64,000 nt of DNA from Sulfuriferula nivalis (lineage in GTDB: Bacteria; Pseudomonadota; Gammaproteobacteria; Burkholderiales; Sulfuriferulaceae): NCBI RefSeq assembly GCF_009937995.1, contig NZ_AP021881.1, positions 1,488,001 to 1,552,000 of the forward strand, written 5' to 3'. Below the pieces are notes generated by a model, which was not told where the DNA came from, did no database searches, and was given only the letters and a program-made list of their open reading frames with translations. The position numbers and the translations under genes are program-made. Each line of letters starts with the position of its first letter. The stretch's first letter is position 1. Positions 56,801 to 64,000 of the stretch are shown here, one piece after another.

Positions 56801-59800
56801 CGACAGGTCAGTTTGTCGAGCGGAGTGCTACGCTGCAATTACCCATTGGTCCTTCCGGTTCAGGAAACCTGGTGGTGTCTGTACAGACCGATGCCAACAA
56901 TACGCAAAATGAAGTGGGTGCAGCGCTTGCCAATAATATTTCGCCGGCAACATTTACCAGTGCGGCGATTGCTTATCCTGATCTGCAGGTATCTGGTCTT
57001 AGCCTGTCTCCCGGCTCAGGCTGGCAAGCAGGCGATCCAGTCACAGTGAACTGGAATACCGTCAACAACGGTTTGGGCGCAGCGACTGGCGACTGGAGCG
57101 AGCAGGTTCAACTGATCAATACCACGACAGGTAATGTCGTTGCAACCCTTAGCCAAGCACTTATCGGGCAGGATATTGCAGCAGGTGCACTGGCTGCACG
57201 TTCAGCAACATTTAACTGGCCAAGCGGCTTGGACGGGATTGGTACCTTCAAGCTGGTGGTGACGGTGAATTCTCTGGGACAGGTTGCTGAGTACAATAGT
57301 CAGGGTGCAATCACTGGTGATAATACGGCGACCCAGCAACTTGTAGTCGGCCCTAGCATCCTTGCGCAAAACGTGGGTTTGCTCCAATCTTCAGTGCAGG
57401 ATGGACAGACTGTCACCATTGTTTGGAATGACGTCAATCAGGGTAGTGTTGCAGTTCCCGGACAATATCAGGATCGAGTCACCGTGCAACAGGTCAATGC
57501 CGATGGCAGTCTGGGCACCGTGGTGTTGAATACCGTGGTGGCTTTCCCTGCTGATGCTGGAAATCCGCTTGCCGCAGGCGCTTCACGCCAGAGATCCGCT
57601 CAGCTGACGCTGCCGACAGGTATTGCTGGAACGGGGAATTTTATTGTGACTGTTGCAGCTGATAGTCAGGCCAATGGTACCACCAGCGTATTTGAAGTGG
57701 ATGCTTCAGGGCAGCCTCTGCTGCAACCGGTTATTGCCACTGGTAATTTCACCTCGACTGAACAAGCCTATGCCAACCTTAATGTGACTGGGTTGACTGT
57801 ACCATCGACAGTCAATTCCGGTGATTCCACACAAGTAAGCTGGACTGTCACCAATACCGGCACGGCCACGGCCACTGGCCCTTGGGTTGATCGGGTCGTC
57901 CTAGTCGGTACAAATAACAATGGCGTATTCGAAGATGTCACGCTGCTCAACCTGACTCAGCCCAATTCGCTGGTTGCTGGTCAGAGCTATACACAAACCG
58001 CTACGGTGCAGATTCCAAGCCGTTTGTTAGGTACCTTCAAGATCGTATTGGTCAGCGATGTCAACAAGTCAGTTGCCGAACCCGATACGCGCGCTGACAG
58101 CACACTTGCGTCCGGACCTATCACCGTCGGACAAACTTATTCCGACCTGGTTCCTGTCATTACCCAGTTACCAACGCTCGCTTATGCAAATATGCCTGGC
58201 ACCGTGCAGTGGACGGTAACCAATAACGGTACCATGCCGACTGACGTATCAAACTGGGTCGATCAGATATATCTTTCTTCCACGCCAACGTTGGATTCGA
58301 GTGCCATCTTGCTGGGTTCGACGACGCATGTCGGCACAGTGGCTATCGGTGGCAGCTATGCGGGTAATCTGAATTTCACCTTCCCGCAAGGGATCACCGG
58401 GTCATATTACGTCATCGTGCATACGGATGGCTATGGCAACACCTATGAACCAGGCCATACCGCCGACAATGTGGTGGCTTCCAGCACGCCGATCACGATT
58501 GCGCCGCAGCCGCTGCCGGACCTTGTGGTCAGTAATATCGTTGCGCCCACTATCTGGGCAGCTGGCAGCACCGTGCAGGTCAGCTATACGGTCAATAATC
58601 AGGGCAATGCAGCCGTCAACGGCTATGCCGCCGAGTACCTGCAACTGGTTAACACAGCCAATCCGTCTCAGGTTGTCAATCTTTCCTGGCAGGGTACATC
58701 GAGGCAGGTTGCCGTCGGTGGTTCCTACACCAATCAGGTGAACATCACTGTGCCCAACATGCCGACCGGCAACTGGCAGTTTCAGGTAACAGCCAATGCG
58801 GGTAACTATGTCAGCGAATCGAATACTGCCAATGATGTAACGAGCACCCCGGTGACGGTGGTCAGTCCCGATCTTGCGGTCGACACGCTGGTAACATCCG
58901 GCACGCTGCAAGGCGGCAGCAACGTTACGCTGAACTGGATGACGCGCAACATCGGCAGCAGCGATGCGACCGCATTTAATGATGCAGTCTATCTGTCGCA
59001 AAATGGCATAGTCGATGCTAATTCGGTGCTGCTGGGCCAGGTTAGCCACGCTGCGCTGACAGCAGGCGCATCGGTTGCCAGTCAATTGAGCTTTCAGGTT
59101 CCAATACCCGATTCTGGCAACTACCAGCTGATCGTGGTAAGTAATGCGGCGATCGGCAATAATTCTACGGTCTTTGAGGACGGCGCGACCGCAAACAACA
59201 CAGCGGCATTAAGCGTCAACATTGCCCAGGACAACTACGAAGTGCTGACGCTAAGCAACGTGCAGGCACCAACCCAGATTGTCAACAACCCAGCCAATAT
59301 CAACGTTAGCTATACCGTCACTAATAACGGTAACGGCGTTGGTAGCACCACGAACTGGACCGACAAACTGGTGTTCTCTGCAAGCGGTGTATTGGGCGCT
59401 AGCGACAATGTTGTGCTTGCTACCAATATTCAAAGTGGTGGTTTGGCTGTGGGCGCAAGTTACAACGGCACATTCAGCGGTCAGTTCCCAGTTGGATTCT
59501 CCGCTAAAGGGCAATTGTTTGTGGTCACTAACGCTGGCAATACGGTGTGGCAAAATGGACAGACTAGCGGCAATGTAGTCAGCCAGACCTTGACTGTAAT
59601 GCCTGAGCTTTATGCTGATCTGACTACTTCGATGGTCACGGTAACCGGTGCACCCGTCAGCGGTGGACCGATCACCATCAACTGGACAGTCGCTAACAAT
59701 GGACTTGGGGTGACCAGCACCTCTAACTGGAATGATAATGTATGGCTCAGCACCAATTCTGACGGGACAGGTACGCTGATTCAACTGGGCTCCGTCAACC

Positions 59801-62800
59801 ATGTTGGGCAAATGGTAGTAGGGGCTTCCTACACAGGCGCATTGACGGCTACTTTGCCACAAGGCCTGCAGGGAACCTTCTACGTCAATGTCAAGGCTGC
59901 CGCGAGTGGTAACACACCTTACGAATTTACCCATACCACCGACGCTACTGCGACTTCGCTGGCAGTACCAGTCACCTTGTCGCCTTCACCGGATCTGGTG
60001 GTGCAATCCATCACGGCGCCTGCCACAGCAGATGAAAGCGGCACAATGGATCTGAGCTGGACCGTGATCAACCAGGGGGCTGGAACCGCAACCGGCCCCT
60101 GGGTTGACCGCATCCAATTGGTGCCAAGTTCGGGCACCGGTGCTGCGATTTCTTTGGGAACATTTACTTATAGCCAGGATTTGGCTTCAGGCATCACCTA
60201 TACCCGCACGCAACAAGTGACGATTCCGCAACATATCAGCGGGCAGTACGTGGTTCAGATAACCACCAACAGCACGGGATCGGTGTATGAATATGGCGCA
60301 GCGGCGAGTAACGATGTCACGCAAGCCTCCGCAGTCACAGTGGTACAGGCGACGCCGCGTCCGATTTTGCAAGTCAGCAACATCACCGTGCCGACCCAGG
60401 TCACCGCAGGCACCAACATGTCGGTGAATTATACCGTCACAAATAACGGCCCTGCAGTTGCGGCTGGGCAGTGGACAGATAATGTCTATCTGTCACTGAA
60501 TGGACAACTCGATGTTAATTCAGTCTTGGTAGCAAGTGTACCGAACGGATCGGCACTGACCACAGGCGAAAGCTATAATAGTCAGACGCCGTCGTTTATC
60601 ATCCCGTTGCGTTATAGCGGCACGGTCTACGTGATCGTCAAAGCCAATGCTAACGGCACGCTAGATCAGTGGCCAAATACCAGTGAGAGCGTGAGCATCC
60701 CGCAAGCGTTCCAGGTAAATTCAGTACCGTTCGCTGATCTTGTAACCAGCAATGTAGTCGCACCTGCTCAGGGAAGCTATGGCTCGACTTTCAATGTTAG
60801 CTATACCGTCACAAACAGCGGATCAGCCGCAACAAGGGCTGCTGATGGCAGCAGCAATGAATCCTGGACGGATACCGTATGGTTAACGACCACTAAAGGT
60901 CAGCCGCAACCCGGATATGGCGATATCCTGCTTAGTACAACCACCCATACTGGCGTGATGAATCCAGGCGACAGCTACAATGGCAATATGCAGGTGACCC
61001 TGCCGGCGGATGTCAAATCTGGCCAGTATTTCATCACGGTGTGGACCAACCCGACTGGTGTGATCGCGCAGACCGAGTTGGCTACCAACGTCAATCCAGA
61101 CGCGCCCAATACTTTCTACAGCGACAACTTCAAGTCTACACCAATCAGTGTGCTCGGGCCTGTTGCGGCAGATCTGGCCGTGACTAGCATCACTGCGCCA
61201 CCTCAGTCGGCGGCTGGTGGGGCGTACAGCTTCAGCTATACAGTGCAGAACCAGGGAAATGCCGTTAGTGGATCTTGGACAGACGAGGTTTACCTGACCA
61301 ACAATCCTAATTTTAATCAGGCAACGACCCGTTGGCTGATTGGGCAATATTCAGAAAATCAGACACTCAATCTGAATCAGAGCTATACCGTATCGGATAC
61401 GGTGAATCTGTCACCTTCGGTGTCGGGTCAGTACATTGTGGTAGTTACAGACAATGGCAAATCGATCACCGAATCGAGTTATGCGAATAATACGGTGGCG
61501 GTTGCCTCAACAGTGACTCCCAGCCCGGCCGATTTGCAGGTCAGCGCAGTGACGGTTCCAAGTATCGAACACGATTCAGGCCAGCCTACCACGGTCACCT
61601 ATACGGTGACCAATGCGGGAGCTGCAATCTGGAACGGCACGAAGAGCTGGATAGACAATATCTATTTCAGCGCAGAACCCACCTTCAACGCTAGCCAGGT
61701 TACCTTGCTGGCTTCAGTCACGCATGATAATACATCAGGCTTAGGGGCAGGGCAGAGCTATACCACGACGACCAACATTACGCCGCCTGAAGGTACTAAC
61801 GGTCCTTATTATATCTATGTGATCGCCAACAACGATCATAGTTACCCTTATGGCCCGGGTGGTTACAAAGTCGCCAGTCAGGAGCTTAACGGAAGTTTTA
61901 ATCAGAATACGCTAACCTATTACCAGACGACCGCCTACGAAGGCACACTGACCAATAACAATATCGGTCAGGGAACCATCGCGATCACCTACAAGGAAGC
62001 GGCGCTCACAGTCAATAATATCACTGTGTCGGATCCAAATCCGACTGCGGGTGAGACCGTTACGGTAACTTGGACTGTTACCAACACAGGAACTCGTGCA
62101 ACGCGTGTCAGCGGTTGGTATGATGGCGTTTACCTGTCGAACGGCACGTCTATATCCTCGGGTGATTATTCACTGATCCCGCCGACTTATAATGCTCCGA
62201 TCGGCGCTCAGCTGACTCAGATGCCGAACGATGCCAATGGAAAACAGACTTATCTTCAGCCAGGGCAGAGTTATACTAATTCAGCCGTTGTGACTTTGCC
62301 GACCTCGATTTCCGGTAATTATCACATTATCGTCAAAGCCAGTACTGATCTGATGGGCAGTAATGAGGCTGGCGTTTATGTGCCTAGCGATATTCGAAGC
62401 GGTCTTGATGCTTTGTGTCAATACGACCCCACAGGTATGGGCGCTGTCCATGCGTTCCAAAACGAAGGCACGAATGTCGGCAACATTGCGCTGCCGATCA
62501 CGGCGGTCATTCCGCCGTTCCTGCAGGTTTCCAGCATTGCGGTGTCATCAAACGGCACCACTTCCAGTCAGCAGGCAATCAATGTCACGGCTGGCCAGAG
62601 TTTCACCGTCAACTACACGGTGGCGAATAACGGCGGTGCAACGCCGTCAGATCAGAGCAACTGGAACGATTTGATCTATCTGTCGCAAGATCCGAATAAT
62701 CTGGATCTGAATCATGACACCTTGCTGGGATATGTCGCGCATACTGGTGGATTGACTGCCGCAGGTACCTACAGTAATACGCAGACCTATACCGCGCCGC

Positions 62801-64000
62801 AGAAACTTAACGGCACATACTATGTCTGGGTGGTGACAAATCCTGCTAACGCACTCGGTGCGGGCAGGGCTGCCGTGCTTGAAACGCAGGCTGATCAGGT
62901 GCATAACATGGCATCATCTGCACCGCTGCTGATCCAAATGCCGCCGCCAGCTGATCTGGTGGTGCAAACGGTGACTGCGCCGACCAGCGCCCAGGTGGGC
63001 GACGCAGTTAGCTTAAGCTATACCGTCACCAACACATCCACTAATGCTGCCAACGGCAGTTGGAGCGATGCGATTTATCTGTCGCAGGACACCACATGGT
63101 CAACTTCTGCGATCCTGATCGGAAAAGTGCCGCAAAATGGCCCATTGGTCAGTGGCGCCAGCTATACTGGTACGCTGAACACGACCCTGCCACCGCTGTC
63201 TGAAGGCAACTGGCATGTGATCGTGCGCCCAGATATCTACGATAATGTTGGGCAGGCAACCAACGGAACAGTGCCTTCGGCTGAAGGCAATGCCATCAGT
63301 GTCACAGTACCAGCCCTGACGCTGGGCACCCCGTTATCGACCACGTTATCGACAGGTCAAGGACTGGAGTACAAGGTGGATGTTGCAGCAGGCCAGACCC
63401 TGCGCGTTAATCTTGATTCCACTGCTACCGACGGTAATAACGAGGTCTACATTAAATACGGTTCCATTCCTACTTCGTCAAATTATGACGCTGCCTATAC
63501 GCAGGCACTGTCACCCAGCCAGCAGGCGATTATTCCGTCTACGCAGGCTGGAACCTATTATATTCTGATCAAGTCGGATAGTTCGCCTGCCAATACGCCG
63601 GTGACAATCAGCGCGAATTTGATACCGTTGTCGATTACCAGTATCACGCCTACCTCGGGTGGCGCTGCGACGGCTGCTAATCAGTATGTCACAATGGATA
63701 TTTACGGCGCGGCCTTTGCGGCCGGCGCGCAGGTCGTGCTGTCCCGTCCTGGCCTATTCCAGATTCAGCCGCAAAGCTGGCAAGTGCTTGATGCCACTCA
63801 TATTCAGGCCACTTTTAACCTTTCCAATGTTCCCTATGGTCAGTATGACGTGGAAGTGATTAATCCAGATGGCACTTCTGTCACGCAGCCGTACCAGTAT
63901 CTGGTGACGCAAGCGATCCAGCCAGATGTTACAGTTGGCATTGGTGGTCCTGCGCAACTGACGCCTGGTGCAAGTGGAATTTATACGGTGTCGTTGCAAA
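44833..64000 (+). CDS. Giant LEPR-XLL surface protein (incomplete, runs off window)
   Basis: The frame from ATG 44833 has no stop through the window end: 6,389 full codons and still open. Residues 37-46 carry the LEPR-XLL motif (FESIEPRVLMSGDV), found at the N-terminus of long bacterial repeat proteins; no Sec signal peptide is visible. Residues about 257-600 look like a beta-helix (many SGG/DGTG/GTL turns). From about 600 to 3,900 there are PPC-like beta domains of roughly 90-140 residues each (YxFxL...G.Y.L.V). From about 3,900 to 6,150 I count about 17 CARDB-like repeats (PDLVVQSITAP...). A TIG/IPT-like segment (SITSITPTSGGAATAA) follows at about 6,270. Probable role: very large adhesin or surface layer protein exported by the upstream locus. 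Confidence 0.9.
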   Translation, partial: MSQLLLGILRRLRGQNDAHQNAIASVVHQNSIRFESIEPRVLMSGDVALAVNGAIHVPGEVNQYAFTIASDVNVVFDSLTNNSNMNWSLSGPQGTIVDPRSFTASDGTGLAGSPAIDLSAGNYTVTVDANAGVTGNYGFRLLDLQKAPGILPGTTVTGQLSPANATDIYTFNATAGDHFFMDVAGRSGGDVSWQLLDPSGQQVFGPTAMNSAGQNVNLPSLAATGTYTLLVEGQIGSTETANYSFDAQLLPTAYIPPAAPVPTVTWIGASGADWNVASNWSTGAIPASTDNVYIGLPAGQTVSLSSGSVTVNSLSCDCDLALSGGAILNLADASQINGSLTLDGGTLGGTGAVTVSGALNVTSTSTLDGTGAFTTQGTSLIDIAGGVGYLSLNDGKSWINQGTITVGGGSYISFGNSGSNTLTNGAGATLNLSSTSVLPIAFGGGIATLNNAGILNQTMADSAEIDSNVAFNNTGTVNVYAGTLIYNNNLLNQGTLSVASGAIMNIGGNFTNSAQATVRIGLAASVGMLAVSGTASLDGVLDIYLDGGFVPAPSDVFGVMSYASRTGNFNNLLVENPGTQLNFSIDTSNATMLKVSANNVMPGVQDINGTLLQPGEQDAYQFTVNNPSQFFFDGISGNQIQWQLTEGGQTVFSSENLTATDNPFLNMNAGTYQLNVSSNQGATGNYDFRIMGDTAAAALTTNVLTTGDLAPGTQAGLYSFSANAGDQLFLQTVAANPDWNWRIFGPNAQLITSNNSYGSSGPITATTTGTYYLSIEGQTNYSTGVVDAANEPYSFTLFQSTPTSTPLTFGQTTQANLTPGSISNYTFNVTNPGFVKFDQLSSNSYSANWILLNAAGQQVASGNTAAEQNYMSVVAVLSGTYTLQIANPGANDGSVDFQVLNTSASMVTAVQSGQSLSLDSTSGSSEAVYSLNVAAATNLNLSASITSADPYATWQVTSVNGRVVGSGDLSNGGNINVALPQGGQYFLWLGGSNYYNQVPLQGSVKVTTWNNQVIAAGQLSGTTPTDLPGTTLAQNQTVTTNFNVAQSGTWLFTVPTALSGAQWTLVGPAGVVIPATALSGTGAAAYLTAGNYQLVVTSGSTAGAFDIQALPFSTATSLADTVPTTLPTLATGASILYSVNATPGDGFSGVLLDTDSAPNGEEFAVSAFDAYGKLLYSGSTSSVQFTQSQATGQVYLLVTRTAAQSTGATFTLSRTQATQPALVTSTPILVNQAVSDTSGGPSLPKYSLSLPQDSLVFVQSSSTISNSITLTGALATLSGSLPAASSQGIPAPAVLGWAPAGEYQLQFSDVGNSFPFTVYTGSNATHISSGQGVNDEFATGQSVGMYQIDAQAGQNYQLKGLPAASSGLAYGIYDANGQLLVSGDPSSVSGQSWSVAQNETCYVVVYRDPNQATQSAAVNFSIAPYVAPSLVDIGALSATQTTTATVPVSNNSGQVQFEVSQSGWWTLQAASSVLSGSGWTINDAQQTWVASGHLVSPQSVYLSSGTYTLVMDQASGDTQISLTPITMVPVASGQASDIGQLAAGQSMAVTLDSVPMSNFSVDIASTSGVQDYNVQAFDQNGNSLAVSTQISATTGDNVVTFAQGYTAGPVTLLLTANSIAVTTDLTVNATEIATQTGGVMPSAQWTSQAGSGIYTYTLSVAQTATFFLDSDSQNGFNSWLTNADGSPVLNGENSQWVLNPGNYLLNVQINQTGSSNIRLTSSADASVLPFGVSQSVTLAANNVPSYYSVNLAAGDAFTWTPGTGGTTDATSAYSLYDANGNDVYDGSINQAGIFVAQQAGAYTVKMHDSTSITTTANFTVTTTPTSLALSALSTTQTTAVSVPYNYGESAQFTVTQPGWWTVQVPTNANVQSYSNWWINNAQQSQIAYGYASNPEAVYLAAGSYTISLGSIGGANTPVFLAPAPTIQVTSGQPADIGQLSAGQSVAIALDSNPLTQYSVDIGSSSSVHDYTVQAYDQYGNNLNVSTQINATTGDNIITFAQDYAAGLVNLVLTANVTAATTDLTVNPTRTDVAVPVAANGSITASQAVSLAAGTSYSYNLNVTQTTTYLVDPVPNSNVYVDGVNGSYIVGGPGSLWTLKPGDYTVNAYLYSGTGNLKLTDLASIAPIATNVAQSIQVAANDVVSYASVTLAVGDELAWQPGVASTTGGYTLFDANGNSVYSGDINQTSNFIVQQAGTYYLAIHNDAATSAAVNFTLMQLPAAAPLAFNAGSLASATLSTLSTAFTSGNQVATQTFTVTQSGLWSFQPVSSDAGISGTLSGSSGSVVASWPDFSTSLGQNQVVYLPPGQYTLTLNNRGVTSASTVLVLTPFASAVPLDNATPPDLSAMTVGQQSWYSINVQNGDTVSAVMNAQSNSDFNISVYDTAGNLQVSSGLAGGSFISSYDGTAYVLVRRIANTGNVGGTILELTAAAGPSTVTLPAIQAGVAENWTAEVLNYSFAVANDGLIALDWQGGNYQNYQLTGPAGLINGQVSGAIVKWLVAGNYQLSLLNGAGPAQFEVADTTQATTVIPGTPVSASMNAGQQYALFNVTLDGTQNTWFTGLAGASSGETYQLYDPSGKLVASGDPSKSNFAQLNQISVSGQYLLVVSRSAVNASGTASLNFNLVQTPTSSLPLQFGTVTQGEFISQQYYAWWYGGYYYSINQSQNYTFTSTGPEHIALTPPASGISYQLYDTFGNVVSPLNLNGSGTNTYAIGAGNYTLRVNGSSSTATLPYTVTASIVPTTTVVMVVGGSATINWSNGLPDQQIQIAAQAGGVYALVPSTPLVYGNTIIYKVFDSSGNTVASGDEASGWWSVNPTIKFTAPTSDNYTVQFSAQQYYSPLTSGTTIYSLVQGQSTTNALTLGTAATGTLNQTADNSSYQFTLTNPTSVFFDITGGAYNATLLRTDQPATVFNYSGNPISNQGVYQLAAGTYSLNMVPNQTSPGSFSILTTLVANLPALTLGTPAQISVSQANQASAFQLTGTTGQQVLIDARYGSYYQYWVMVGPNGQNVASGNDYYNYDQSQKVTLPQDGTYVLYVYGTGTAPASSTLTVSNCVTSVNSINLGDQVSGTIAGPGDVNQYQFTLAQDTTVFLNPQGGTANISLAGANGVVLNTNSATGNFYTEFLKAGAYTVTVSGSGASTPNFAFSVLSTQGAIDDGSTGAIAGTTPANKALGIYQFEVTSGASYNLNFTTPATTDYTDELSYTLVDAYGHTLGSSGTYYQQSMSFVAPASGPVYLLIKNSGSSTSATSFSATLTQPIVTTTQLAWNSPTSATFATRQDQSTFNFTQNTSGWIELQGITAPSTNVSFSIVAPNGTVVATKNGFNATTAGTWDVYLSAGQYAVRINANTDGVVGTAQFSAVQVPATQQFARQAGMLQTLQMPDGSDTLSLWSMTAQAGDAFTLSAQTWSGSGSVQVLNPNGAVIATWNPSSGTPLSLTLSQAGSYLIRVQRDTLVNVTSNAFNLSATIGVVSTTTPVPIVSTFSAAGSITNGTPQTFQFQLTQAGIYYVDRNSPPDYYGNYYQMPTITDANGVVVSSGYDQPVLLSAGVYTIMLQQTYSSSTYDFTVQQLDSNQLPVLNYGQSVTTALPNYASLGYQINATVGDQLSFNALGGAGNYYGYRPWSLVNQYGQVLQQGTTGVDGNPYMVTTTGPLYLLIQNPTYSGYATSGATLSFEVDQGVATPTPITLGQSVSGTVDAQTQSQSYTFNITQPTNVLFNGQNGTSDNTTSWYLAGPNGAVASSGFSSYSGYDQQVMTLNPGQYTMTVKNSGFDSSNYGFQLTDLSTPALLSNAQQVQGTLQPIGKADTYNVSLNAGDSLYLALQNLPSSTYAYDPNIGSYHYSYTANIEVIDPNGNVVASGNLANTQLIATMSGKYTVELINDYAYDVPVPYTLTAYINPKTAPRVIDLYANTGPSVDLVVQNVTVAPAVTGGTIQAGSTIQVNWNTINMGTAATQGDFNERLVVTDATTGAVVLQAIVPYTESTSGPLTTGQFVERSATLQLPIGPSGSGNLVVSVQTDANNTQNEVGAALANNISPATFTSAAIAYPDLQVSGLSLSPGSGWQAGDPVTVNWNTVNNGLGAATGDWSEQVQLINTTTGNVVATLSQALIGQDIAAGALAARSATFNWPSGLDGIGTFKLVVTVNSLGQVAEYNSQGAITGDNTATQQLVVGPSILAQNVGLLQSSVQDGQTVTIVWNDVNQGSVAVPGQYQDRVTVQQVNADGSLGTVVLNTVVAFPADAGNPLAAGASRQRSAQLTLPTGIAGTGNFIVTVAADSQANGTTSVFEVDASGQPLLQPVIATGNFTSTEQAYANLNVTGLTVPSTVNSGDSTQVSWTVTNTGTATATGPWVDRVVLVGTNNNGVFEDVTLLNLTQPNSLVAGQSYTQTATVQIPSRLLGTFKIVLVSDVNKSVAEPDTRADSTLASGPITVGQTYSDLVPVITQLPTLAYANMPGTVQWTVTNNGTMPTDVSNWVDQIYLSSTPTLDSSAILLGSTTHVGTVAIGGSYAGNLNFTFPQGITGSYYVIVHTDGYGNTYEPGHTADNVVASSTPITIAPQPLPDLVVSNIVAPTIWAAGSTVQVSYTVNNQGNAAVNGYAAEYLQLVNTANPSQVVNLSWQGTSRQVAVGGSYTNQVNITVPNMPTGNWQFQVTANAGNYVSESNTANDVTSTPVTVVSPDLAVDTLVTSGTLQGGSNVTLNWMTRNIGSSDATAFNDAVYLSQNGIVDANSVLLGQVSHAALTAGASVASQLSFQVPIPDSGNYQLIVVSNAAIGNNSTVFEDGATANNTAALSVNIAQDNYEVLTLSNVQAPTQIVNNPANINVSYTVTNNGNGVGSTTNWTDKLVFSASGVLGASDNVVLATNIQSGGLAVGASYNGTFSGQFPVGFSAKGQLFVVTNAGNTVWQNGQTSGNVVSQTLTVMPELYADLTTSMVTVTGAPVSGGPITINWTVANNGLGVTSTSNWNDNVWLSTNSDGTGTLIQLGSVNHVGQMVVGASYTGALTATLPQGLQGTFYVNVKAAASGNTPYEFTHTTDATATSLAVPVTLSPSPDLVVQSITAPATADESGTMDLSWTVINQGAGTATGPWVDRIQLVPSSGTGAAISLGTFTYSQDLASGITYTRTQQVTIPQHISGQYVVQITTNSTGSVYEYGAAASNDVTQASAVTVVQATPRPILQVSNITVPTQVTAGTNMSVNYTVTNNGPAVAAGQWTDNVYLSLNGQLDVNSVLVASVPNGSALTTGESYNSQTPSFIIPLRYSGTVYVIVKANANGTLDQWPNTSESVSIPQAFQVNSVPFADLVTSNVVAPAQGSYGSTFNVSYTVTNSGSAATRAADGSSNESWTDTVWLTTTKGQPQPGYGDILLSTTTHTGVMNPGDSYNGNMQVTLPADVKSGQYFITVWTNPTGVIAQTELATNVNPDAPNTFYSDNFKSTPISVLGPVAADLAVTSITAPPQSAAGGAYSFSYTVQNQGNAVSGSWTDEVYLTNNPNFNQATTRWLIGQYSENQTLNLNQSYTVSDTVNLSPSVSGQYIVVVTDNGKSITESSYANNTVAVASTVTPSPADLQVSAVTVPSIEHDSGQPTTVTYTVTNAGAAIWNGTKSWIDNIYFSAEPTFNASQVTLLASVTHDNTSGLGAGQSYTTTTNITPPEGTNGPYYIYVIANNDHSYPYGPGGYKVASQELNGSFNQNTLTYYQTTAYEGTLTNNNIGQGTIAITYKEAALTVNNITVSDPNPTAGETVTVTWTVTNTGTRATRVSGWYDGVYLSNGTSISSGDYSLIPPTYNAPIGAQLTQMPNDANGKQTYLQPGQSYTNSAVVTLPTSISGNYHIIVKASTDLMGSNEAGVYVPSDIRSGLDALCQYDPTGMGAVHAFQNEGTNVGNIALPITAVIPPFLQVSSIAVSSNGTTSSQQAINVTAGQSFTVNYTVANNGGATPSDQSNWNDLIYLSQDPNNLDLNHDTLLGYVAHTGGLTAAGTYSNTQTYTAPQKLNGTYYVWVVTNPANALGAGRAAVLETQADQVHNMASSAPLLIQMPPPADLVVQTVTAPTSAQVGDAVSLSYTVTNTSTNAANGSWSDAIYLSQDTTWSTSAILIGKVPQNGPLVSGASYTGTLNTTLPPLSEGNWHVIVRPDIYDNVGQATNGTVPSAEGNAISVTVPALTLGTPLSTTLSTGQGLEYKVDVAAGQTLRVNLDSTATDGNNEVYIKYGSIPTSSNYDAAYTQALSPSQQAIIPSTQAGTYYILIKSDSSPANTPVTISANLIPLSITSITPTSGGAATAANQYVTMDIYGAAFAAGAQVVLSRPGLFQIQPQSWQVLDATHIQATFNLSNVPYGQYDVEVINPDGTSVTQPYQYLVTQAIQPDVTVGIGGPAQLTPGASGIYTVSLQ

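Noticed and set aside
45100-63999. Many 60-230 codon frames on both strands within the giant gene
   Set aside because: All lie in other phases than the continuous frame from 44833; their existence follows from the stop-poor, repetitive DNA.

Overview
The window looks like a chromosomal accessory region of a Gram-negative proteobacterium. A betaproteobacterium is my best guess, from the group-2 capsule export genes, TolC/HlyD parts, a CysNC fusion and the codon style; this is an inference, not a database result. The region is a patchwork of surface-polysaccharide genes, toxin-antitoxin pairs, insertion sequences and integrase genes, followed by a large protein-export locus.

Positions 1-20,200 hold a broken-up capsule/polysaccharide region. 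It contains kpsT-kpsM-kpsE on the minus strand, then on the plus strand a GT4 glycosyltransferase, a one-domain KpsC-like protein, a sugar epimerase/dehydratase and a KpsS-like protein. A GNAT/FemAB-like acyltransferase lies on the minus strand. They are followed by sulfate-activation genes: a CysD with an extra N-terminal domain and a bifunctional cysNC. Interspersed are a ParE-type toxin-antitoxin pair, an AAA15 ATPase, a TumE/TumA-type pair and three insertion sequences (IS1634-like, IS4, IS5). The IS5-family copy sits inside cysNC with a clean CTAG target duplication; removing it restores the frame exactly.

Positions 20,290-31,550 look like an integrated element: a MazEF-type pair, a broken 5' half of tRNA-Asn, a divergent repressor/excisionase control region with three palindromes, a tyrosine integrase, an HD-domain (TraI_2-like) protein, and two very large genes that overlap by 14 bases. 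The second large protein (1,102 aa) has a clear tyrosine-recombinase catalytic domain; the first (880 aa) has a degenerate version.

Positions 31,776-64,000 hold a lipoprotein, a SHOCT-domain protein, and what appears to be a dedicated export locus. Its parts are a periplasmic adaptor, a TolC-like outer-membrane protein, a GAF-HlyD fusion, a PqqD-like/M50 peptidase/HlyD fusion and a short SecA-like ATPase. After about 2.4 kb of insertion debris, which carries a second MazEF-type pair, comes a giant LEPR-XLL surface protein that stays open to the window end (6,389 codons). No ABC or RND pump is encoded here, so the SecA-like ATPase is the only visible energy source. I consider this the most interesting system in the window: a possible SecA-paralogue-driven, TolC-linked export route for a giant repeat protein.
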